In this document: in pieces, positions 6,067 through 11,019 of the stretch
How positions within the stretch are numbered: the stretch's first letter is position 1
How the letters are laid out: every line of letters starts with the position of its first letter
Source: DATGIQ01 sp035295665
GTDB lineage: Bacteria > Planctomycetota > Planctomycetia > Gemmatales > Gemmataceae
Direction: 5' to 3'
NCBI GenBank assembly: GCA_035295665.1
Contig: DATGIQ010000545.1
Coordinates: 1-11,019, forward strand
Length of the DNA: 11,019 bases
Notes under the pieces: generated by a model
Told to the model about the DNA's origin: nothing
Seen by the model: only the letters and a program-made list of their open reading frames with translations
The model's database searches: none
Made by a program: the position numbers and the translations under genes

Positions 6067-7419
6067 CTAAACGACCTGCGTCTCCGCGCGAACGGCGCTC
6101 TTGGCCAACAGCGCCGGCCAATAGGCGAATACCTCACGCACCGGCGGCCGCCCCGAGGTGTACCCGCTCACGCCTGGCAGGCCGGATGTTACCAACGGGG
6201 CAAATTCTTTCGCGAACCGCTCCACGGCACTCCGCCGCGGATCGCGCGCACTGACCCGCAAAACGACCTCCGGCGGAGCGATGGTCGTCGTCACTACCCC
6301 CGGCACGCACGCTCCCATCCCCAAGCACTCGATGTTGCTGTGGGCCAGTTCGACGCCGGCGCGCCGTAATCGTTGCAGGAGCATTTCGCCACACACATGC
6401 GCTTTCCTGGCCGCGTCGGGACCGAATATGGTCAAAGTGCCGCTGCTCGTGAAGCCTGCGCGGTAGGCAATCGAGACCTTGTACGTATCCGTGGCCGGCT
6501 TGCCGCGCGCACCGTCCAGGCGCACTACATCCGGGCCGGCTTGCCGCAGGGTCACGCTCGTAAAATCGGCCGTCACATCCGGGGTGAGGTACGCAGCGGG
6601 ATCTCCCACCTCGTAAAGGAGCTGCTCGGAAATAGTTTCCACGTTGACGGCACCGCCGCTCGCGGGGGGTTTGGTGATCGCGATCGAGCCGGCCGTTTCG
6701 ATCTCGGCAATCGGATAGCCCACGTTGGCCAGATCGGGTGCCTCGGACCAATTGCACCAAAGCCCACCGGTCGCCTGGGCCCCGCATTCAATCAGGTGGC
6801 CGGCCACGGTGGCGGCGGAGAGGCGATTCCAGTCCTGCCAGTTCCAGCCGAATTCGAAAACGGCTGGCCCCACGGTGAGCGATGCGTCGGCCACGCGGCC
6901 GGTGATGACGATGGCTGCACCGCTGGCCAGCGCCGCTACGATCGGACGGGCGCCCAGATACGCATTGGCGCTGACCACGCGGTCCCGGATCGTGATGAGC
7001 GGCTGGCCGGTGTCCAGGTTGGCCAAGGCATGGCCGGCCGCTAACAGCTGGTCCAGATGCGGTAAGAGATCGTCGCCGGCGACCATGGCGATCCGGCGAT
7101 CCTTTAATCCCGCCCGATCAAGCAGAACCCGCGCCTTGGCTGCACAGCCGGCCGGATTCATGCCACCGGCATTGGTCACGACCTTCAGTCTGGGCTGAGC
7201 CTGGAGCACGGGGACGAGCCGCCCGAGGACATCCAGGAAGTCCGTAGCAAAGCCGAGCTGGGGATCCCGCTGTTTCTGGAGCGCCAGGATCGACATGGTC
7301 AGCTCGGCCAGGTATTCCAGCGTCAGATAATGGAGTTGGCCGGCGCTTGCCAGCAGCACGGGGGCATCGAGGTTATCGCCCCAGAAACCGCAGCCGTTGC
7401 CAATGCGAATTCGGTCCAC
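6067..7419 (-). CDS. Acyclic terpene utilisation AtuA family protein (DUF1446)
   Basis: This 450-residue protein matches the N-terminal AtuA core in length. It starts with RIGNGCGFWGDNLDAP (residues 4-19), the family's opening motif. It continues with LTLEYLAELTMSIL (32-45), KVVTNAGGMNP (79-89), ARVLL, and VITGRVADASLTVGP (171-185). Further along are ECGAQATGG (211-219), VGYPIAEIETAGS (233-245), AYLTPDVTADF (276-286) and, at the end, SGRPPVREVFAYWP (422-435). I set the start at GTG 7419 because AGGAG lies 8 nt upstream and the family motif begins three residues in; the open frame extends to 7674 but that extension overlaps the peptidase gene and is Arg-rich. The C-terminal domain that is fused in many homologues is encoded separately at 5444-5815. 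AtuA is required for growth on citronellol/geraniol-type compounds in Pseudomonas, but its reaction is not known; homologues in organisms without terpene growth suggest wider branched acyl-CoA roles. Confidence 0.92.
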   Translation of the reverse strand: MDRIRIGNGCGFWGDNLDAPVLLASAGQLHYLTLEYLAELTMSILALQKQRDPQLGFATDFLDVLGRLVPVLQAQPRLKVVTNAGGMNPAGCAAKARVLLDRAGLKDRRIAMVAGDDLLPHLDQLLAAGHALANLDTGQPLITIRDRVVSANAYLGARPIVAALASGAAIVITGRVADASLTVGPAVFEFGWNWQDWNRLSAATVAGHLIECGAQATGGLWCNWSEAPDLANVGYPIAEIETAGSIAITKPPASGGAVNVETISEQLLYEVGDPAAYLTPDVTADFTSVTLRQAGPDVVRLDGARGKPATDTYKVSIAYRAGFTSSGTLTIFGPDAARKAHVCGEMLLQRLRRAGVELAHSNIECLGMGACVPGVVTTTIAPPEVVLRVSARDPRRSAVERFAKEFAPLVTSGLPGVSGYTSGRPPVREVFAYWPALLAKSAVRAETQVV

Positions 7420-7427
7420 AAATGGAT

Positions 7428-7432
7428 CTCCT
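7428..7432 (-). promoter_or_regulatory. Ribosome binding site deciding the GTG start of AtuA
   Basis: AGGAG on the minus strand lies 8 nt before GTG 7419, in the 53-nt gap after the peptidase stop. It favours this start over any upstream codon. Confidence 0.7.
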
Positions 7433-7472
7433 GCACCACCGGCCAACTCCGCTCGATCCCCCCGCCGCGGCC

Positions 7473-8681
7473 TCAACTGGCGGCGTCGAGCGTGGCCACG
7501 GCCAACGCCATGCGGCAACCGTTGGCAAACTCGGCCAGGTCCACAAATTCCTCGGCCGTATGGATATTGTTTTGGCCGGCGCCAAGGGTAACGGTCGGGA
7601 TGCCGTGGCGCACCAGCCAGTTGGCGTCGAGTCCGCCGTTGGTGACGCGCACGGTCGGCTTCAATCCGGCCCATTCGGCCGCGGTCAGGGCGTGCCGCAC
7701 GACCGGTTCGGTCAGTGCGAGTCGGAACGGATGATAATCGTGGCGCGTCTCGAAACGGACCTTGGCACAGCGGCCCCGGTCGTCACAGACCTGCTTGGCA
7801 GCGGCGTGAAACGCATCCCGGTACGCCTTGGAAATGGTCCGGACAAACCGGCGATCATGGCTACGGGATTCACCTCGGAGGATGGCATGATCGGTCACGA
7901 CGTTGGTGGCCACGCCGGCGCTTCGGCCGTCGGTTCCGCCAAAACTGCCGACATTCGCCGTGCCTTCGCGTCCATCCTTGGAAATCTTGCCAAACCACCC
8001 GTCCTGGTATGCCTGGGCCAAGGCAAGCGAGGCCACCATCGTCGCCGAAATGCCTTGCTCTGGATGAACCCCTGCGTGGGCTGCCTTGCCGAACACTTCA
8101 ACCTGCCACCGCTCGGCCCCTACCGCGCCGATGGTGAGCTCGGACGCCGATCGGCCATCGAAGTTGAATGCCTCGCGTGGATGACCCAGCTCGGCCGGGT
8201 TGACATGGCGAGCGCCCCACAACCCGCTCTCTTCCCGCACGGTGAAGAGCAGGGTCAGGGGCGGATGCGGCAGCCGCTGCTCGCGCAGCGTGGCCGCGGC
8301 ATTCACCAAACACGCCACACCGGTGCGGTCATCGCCGCCCAGCGCTGTCGGCCCGCCGGCCACGATACGGTTGCCTTTGCGCTGCGGTCGGGCACCGGCA
8401 CACAGGGGAACGGTGTCGAGATGTGCCATGAGAAGCCGGCGCGGACCGGACCGCGTCCCCGGCAAGGTGACGATCAGGTTGCCCGTCTGCGTCGGCAGCG
8501 GAATCCGCTTGTTGGCTTGATCGAAGCGGATCGCTCTGCGCGGGATCCCGGCTTCAAGCAGAGCCTGGACCACTGCCTTGCCGATCGCCGCCTCCTCGCC
8601 CGTCACGCCTTCAATGGACAGGAAATGTAGTAGGCGATCGACGGCTCGATCGGTGTCGACAGAAAAGTCGAGTGTTTGCAT
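7473..8681 (-). CDS. M20-family zinc metallopeptidase, peptidase T-like
   Basis: This 402-residue cytoplasmic metallopeptidase has the M20 layout of a catalytic domain interrupted by a dimerisation domain. The di-zinc site is intact: His87 and Asp89 in LLMAHLDTVP, the bridging Asp in GGDDRTG (115-121), the catalytic pair Glu150-Glu151 in TVREESG, Asp175 in FNFDGR, and His374 in NNIHTAEEFVDL. The dimerisation-domain motif FGKAAHAGVHPEQG is at 197-210. The spacing and the NNIHTAEEF ending recall peptidase T and PepT-like tripeptidase homologues, so an aminopeptidase on short peptides is the first guess; an amidohydrolase activity cannot be excluded. ATG 8681 is chosen because it begins the conserved helix. 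The open frame continues to 8876, but that extension is Cys/Arg-rich and overlaps the Uma2 frame. There is no signal peptide. The ATG is 7 nt after the Uma2 remnant stop, and AtuA starts 53 nt downstream, so peptidase and AtuA are likely co-transcribed. Confidence 0.9.
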   Translation of the reverse strand: MQTLDFSVDTDRAVDRLLHFLSIEGVTGEEAAIGKAVVQALLEAGIPRRAIRFDQANKRIPLPTQTGNLIVTLPGTRSGPRRLLMAHLDTVPLCAGARPQRKGNRIVAGGPTALGGDDRTGVACLVNAAATLREQRLPHPPLTLLFTVREESGLWGARHVNPAELGHPREAFNFDGRSASELTIGAVGAERWQVEVFGKAAHAGVHPEQGISATMVASLALAQAYQDGWFGKISKDGREGTANVGSFGGTDGRSAGVATNVVTDHAILRGESRSHDRRFVRTISKAYRDAFHAAAKQVCDDRGRCAKVRFETRHDYHPFRLALTEPVVRHALTAAEWAGLKPTVRVTNGGLDANWLVRHGIPTVTLGAGQNNIHTAEEFVDLAEFANGCRMALAVATLDAAS

Positions 8682-8688
8682 GCTGTCT

Positions 8689-8988
8689 TTACGAATGCTC
8701 GGCTGCCTTGGCCGTCTGAAAAACGGATTCACACGGGAATTGCAATCCGGGAAGAATGCGCGTTTGATCAATTTCGCCGGGGCGTACCATCCGTTCCCGC
8801 CACCGCCCGCCGACCCGTTGCAGCATGAGCATTCCCTCCTTGGCGAGATCAAAGATCCAGTGTTCGAGCACACCAAAGGCCAGGTCTTCCTCCCGCTTTT
8901 CCTGGTAATCGCGCAGCTCGGAGCCGGGGGAAACCACTGCGATGACTAACTCCAAGTTTGACCGCGGCTTTGAGCATGGATTCACCAC
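8689..8988 (-). pseudogene. Truncated Uma2-family (DUF820) endonuclease remnant
   Basis: This 99-codon frame holds the C-terminal half of a Uma2-type PD-(D/E)xK protein: LELVIAVVSPGSELRDYQEK, then FGVLEHWIFD, then QRVGGRW. Full members are about 180-210 residues. Here the N-terminal half is missing: the frame is closed upstream by an in-frame TGA (9028-9030) and no Uma2 N-terminus is seen in other frames nearby. The acidic residue expected before VVSP is Ala17, and the usual Tyr after KRE is Asp35, so the active site is damaged as well. Lys31 of the active site remains. It starts at GTG 8988 if translated at all, and its TAA lies 7 nt before the peptidase ATG. Uma2 genes are highly multiplied and often decayed in planctomycetes; the full-length family's role is unclear. 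Confidence 0.8.
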
Positions 8989-9114
8989 CTGCTGCGAGTT
9001 TACCGGCCGCTTTCGCCTCCTACAAGCTCACGTCCAAACTGTTCCCCTACGGCCAGCATTGCTCGTCCCGGAACGGATCGGTAGAGTGGGAGTAACTGTT
9101 TCCAACAGAATCGT

Positions 9115-9120
9115 GGAGGA
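9115..9120 (+). promoter_or_regulatory. Ribosome binding site of the propeller-cytochrome gene
   Basis: GGAGGA lies 7 nt before ATG 9128, a near-ideal site that fixes the start. A 5-bp inverted repeat (CTGTT-TCC-AACAG, 9096-9108) just upstream is too short to interpret. Confidence 0.75.
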
Positions 9121-9127
9121 AAGTTGT

Positions 9128-11019
9128 ATGCTTGGGCGATCCGCTCCCTATCTGCTTGCTGCCGTTGCCTTGGCGTGCGTCGCGCCTCGGAGTTGGGCTG
9201 GCTCCTCCAACAGCCTCATGGACATCTCCCCCGACGGCGCCTGGCTTCTGGTCACCAACTCCGACAACGGCACCGTGACCGTGGTCGATGTCGCAGCCCG
9301 CCGCGCGGTCCGTGAAATCGCGGTCGGCGATAAGCCGGAAGGCGTGTGCTGGATCGGTGGTGGACCGCTCGCAGCGGTGACGGTTTACCGTGAACGCCTG
9401 GTGGTCTTCTTCAATGCCGAGGATGGCCAAATCGTCCAGAAGCTGACGGTGGCCGATGAACCGTACGGCATCGTTGCCAACAAAGCCGGCACGAAGGCAT
9501 GGGTTACCCACGAATATCCGGGCCTGGTGAGCGAAATCGATCTGCAACAACGGGCCGTCCTTCGTGCTTCCCGTGTGGGGGCGTTCCTCCGCGGCCTGGC
9601 CCTGAGCCCCGATGAGAGCCGGCTGTACGTCACGGAGTTCTACACGGCCATTCTCCACGCCGTAGATCTTCGGCCGGATGGCCAGCTCGCCGGGGTCGAT
9701 TCTTGGAAAGGACACACCGCTGATAACCTCTGCCGCCAGGTTGTCCTGCACCCGCGCCGGCCGAAAGCATACCTATCCCATATCCGCTCGAAGATTGAAC
9801 GCAACGATGGCAATGGCTCGATTTTTCCACACCTGTCCATTTGCGATCTTGTTCCGCCCAACGGTACGAAGCGGCGCACGTCCTTCGCGCTCGATACCTA
9901 CAACGGTGTCCGCGTGGTAACCAACCCGTGGGAGTCGGCGATCTCTCCCGATGGCAGCCGGCTCTACACGATCTATGCGGGCACCAATGACATGAACATT
10001 TCCGAGGTCATTGATGACGATTACCGGGAGATCGAGCGGCTCCGCGTGGTGAACGTAGGCAAGAATCCTCGTGCGGTCCGGGTCAGCCCGGATGGGAAAA
10101 CCGTCTTTCTGTTGAACGCTCTCGATTTTGCGGTCAGTTTTTACGATGCACAGAATTTCCAACGGCTGGCCACCGTCTCGGTGTGCGCCCCGCCCAAGAC
10201 GCCGGAGTGGGTCCGGGGCAAGATCCTTTTCAATACTGCGTTGCCACCGATGACGAGCCGGCTCTGGATCGCTTGTGCCTCGTGCCATCCGGACGGCCAC
10301 GCCGACGGCCGGGTCTGGCAAAACCCCGAGGGCTTGCGGAAGACGACCGCCTTGTTCGGCTTGGCCCACACGCACCCTCTGCACTGGTCGGCCGACCGCG
10401 ATGAGGTGCAGGATTTCGAGTACACGATCCGGAGCCAATTGATGCGGGGACGCGGTCTCCTGGACGGTCCGATCAAGCCGAAAGCGGGATTTAACAAAAT
10501 CGAACTGGAGGAGCAATTGGCCGGTCGCTCCAAGGACCTCGATGCTTTGGCAATCTACTGCAACTCGTTCGATTTCACGTTGTCGCCGCATATCCCGGCT
10601 CCGGGAAAGCTTTCCGCAGCCGCGGAGCGCGGCAAGGCGCTCTTTTTCAGCAAGCAGGTCGGCTGTGCGGAGTGTCATCATGGCCCCTATTACACCGACA
10701 GCAGCTTGCAGAAGCCGTTCAAGCTCCACGATGTCGGCACCGGCACGAACGATCCCTCCGAGAAAATGGGACCGGCCTACGACACGCCGACGCTCCTGGG
10801 CATCTACCGAACACCACCGTACCTGCACGACGGCAGAGCGAAATCCCTCCACGAAGTTCTGACGACCTGCAACAAGCAGGATGAACATGGCCGGACCAGT
10901 CAGTTGAAGCAGGAGGAGCTGGACGACCTGGTGGAATTCTTGAAGTCATTGCCCTACGAGAAGCCGCCGAATGAGACGCCAAATACCGTGAAGTACCGGG
11001 TTGTGCCGAGTAACCACTG
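9128..11019 (+). CDS. Secreted YVTN beta-propeller / dihaem cytochrome c peroxidase-like protein (right end open)
   Basis: 630 complete codons are visible, with two bases (TG) left at the edge, so the stop may be the next base (TGA). The N-terminus is a Sec signal (LLAAVALACVAPRSWA), giving a periplasmic or exported product. Residues about 30-370 form a beta-propeller of YVTN-like blades: SPDGAWLLVTNSDNGTVTVV, EGVCWIGG, LSPDESRLYVTEF, SPDGSRLYTIYAGTNDM and VSPDGKTVFLLN. Two haem c sites follow: CASCH (Cys383, Cys386, His387) and CAECH (Cys513, Cys516, His517). Between them lies a block rich in conserved residues (HTHPLHWSADRDEVQDFEYT). After them comes PPYLHDGRAKSLHEVL, typical of the bacterial cytochrome c peroxidase/MauG superfamily, and a final LDDLVEFLKSLPY helix. 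The protein probably carries out or receives redox chemistry outside the cytoplasm; peroxidase versus oxidase activity and substrate are unknown. It would need the cytochrome c maturation system. It is divergent from the Uma2 remnant, with a 139-bp spacer that should hold its promoter. Confidence 0.9.
   Translation, partial: MLGRSAPYLLAAVALACVAPRSWAGSSNSLMDISPDGAWLLVTNSDNGTVTVVDVAARRAVREIAVGDKPEGVCWIGGGPLAAVTVYRERLVVFFNAEDGQIVQKLTVADEPYGIVANKAGTKAWVTHEYPGLVSEIDLQQRAVLRASRVGAFLRGLALSPDESRLYVTEFYTAILHAVDLRPDGQLAGVDSWKGHTADNLCRQVVLHPRRPKAYLSHIRSKIERNDGNGSIFPHLSICDLVPPNGTKRRTSFALDTYNGVRVVTNPWESAISPDGSRLYTIYAGTNDMNISEVIDDDYREIERLRVVNVGKNPRAVRVSPDGKTVFLLNALDFAVSFYDAQNFQRLATVSVCAPPKTPEWVRGKILFNTALPPMTSRLWIACASCHPDGHADGRVWQNPEGLRKTTALFGLAHTHPLHWSADRDEVQDFEYTIRSQLMRGRGLLDGPIKPKAGFNKIELEEQLAGRSKDLDALAIYCNSFDFTLSPHIPAPGKLSAAAERGKALFFSKQVGCAECHHGPYYTDSSLQKPFKLHDVGTGTNDPSEKMGPAYDTPTLLGIYRTPPYLHDGRAKSLHEVLTTCNKQDEHGRTSQLKQEELDDLVEFLKSLPYEKPPNETPNTVKYRVVPSNH

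Noticed and set aside
7420..7674. Upstream extension of AtuA to 7674
   Set aside because: The added residues are Arg-rich, overlap the peptidase coding sequence, and a GTG with a good ribosome binding site lies at the family's true N-terminus.
7347..8630. Open frame of 427 codons on the plus strand
   Set aside because: It is antisense to AtuA and the peptidase, whose motifs are clear; long antisense frames are common at this GC content.
8682..8876. N-terminal extension of the peptidase to 8876
   Set aside because: The extra 65 codons are Cys/Arg-rich and are the Uma2 remnant read in another frame.
9773..10888. Open frame of 371 codons on the minus strand
   Set aside because: It is the antisense shadow of the propeller-cytochrome gene, which has haem motifs, a signal peptide and a strong ribosome binding site.
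1..11019. CRISPR array, tRNA, rRNA, transposase, toxin-antitoxin or defence island
   Set aside because: No spaced direct repeats, cloverleaf sequences or corresponding protein motifs were seen. The Uma2 fragment is an isolated decayed gene.

Overview
The window looks like an ordinary chromosomal stretch from a GC-rich planctomycete, probably of the Gemmata or Pirellula type. This is inferred from the gene content: a lipoprotein-type TolC protein, a DUF5117/DUF5118 metalloprotease, an ATP-grasp enzyme resembling those of tetrahydromethanopterin/methanofuran C1 pathways, a YVTN-propeller/dihaem cytochrome fusion, a Uma2 remnant, and a palindromic intergenic repeat of a kind I remember from planctomycete genomes. 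No taxonomic marker gene is present, so the assignment is tentative.

Left part (1-3149). The 5' end of a secreted DUF5117/DUF5118 metalloprotease gene runs leftward out of the window from 496. After a 411-bp divergent spacer, a 719-residue TolC-family outer-membrane lipoprotein runs rightward and ends at a strong intrinsic terminator with a long stem and a T-run.

Middle part (3178-4690). A single ATP-grasp ligase gene follows, resembling MfnD/OrfY-type enzymes. After it comes a decayed stretch containing an imperfect 21-bp inverted repeat and the remnant of an FG-GAP/VCBS-repeat protein, which runs into the 3' end of the next gene on the other strand.

Right-centre part (4657-8988, leftward). 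In transcription order: a remnant of a Uma2 endonuclease gene, an M20 metallopeptidase whose ATG lies 7 nt after the Uma2 stop, AtuA (DUF1446) starting at GTG with a good ribosome binding site, a separate small AtuA C-terminal-domain protein, and a crotonase-fold hydratase overlapping it by 8 bp. The crotonase lacks the first catalytic Glu but keeps the second, as in methylglutaconyl-CoA or isohexenylglutaconyl-CoA hydratases (LiuC/AtuE). With AtuA this points to branched acyl-CoA or terpenoid-like acid catabolism, but no carboxylase or dehydrogenase genes are in view.

Right end (9128-11019). Divergent from the Uma2 remnant is a secreted beta-propeller protein fused to a dihaem cytochrome c peroxidase/MauG-like module. 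It is open to the window edge and probably ends within a base or two of it.

I see no CRISPR array, tRNA, rRNA, transposase or prophage gene, and no convincing new defence or mobile system. The most interesting items are the compact AtuA operon with its split domain and peptidase partner, the decayed repeat-bearing spacer, and the solitary ATP-grasp gene.
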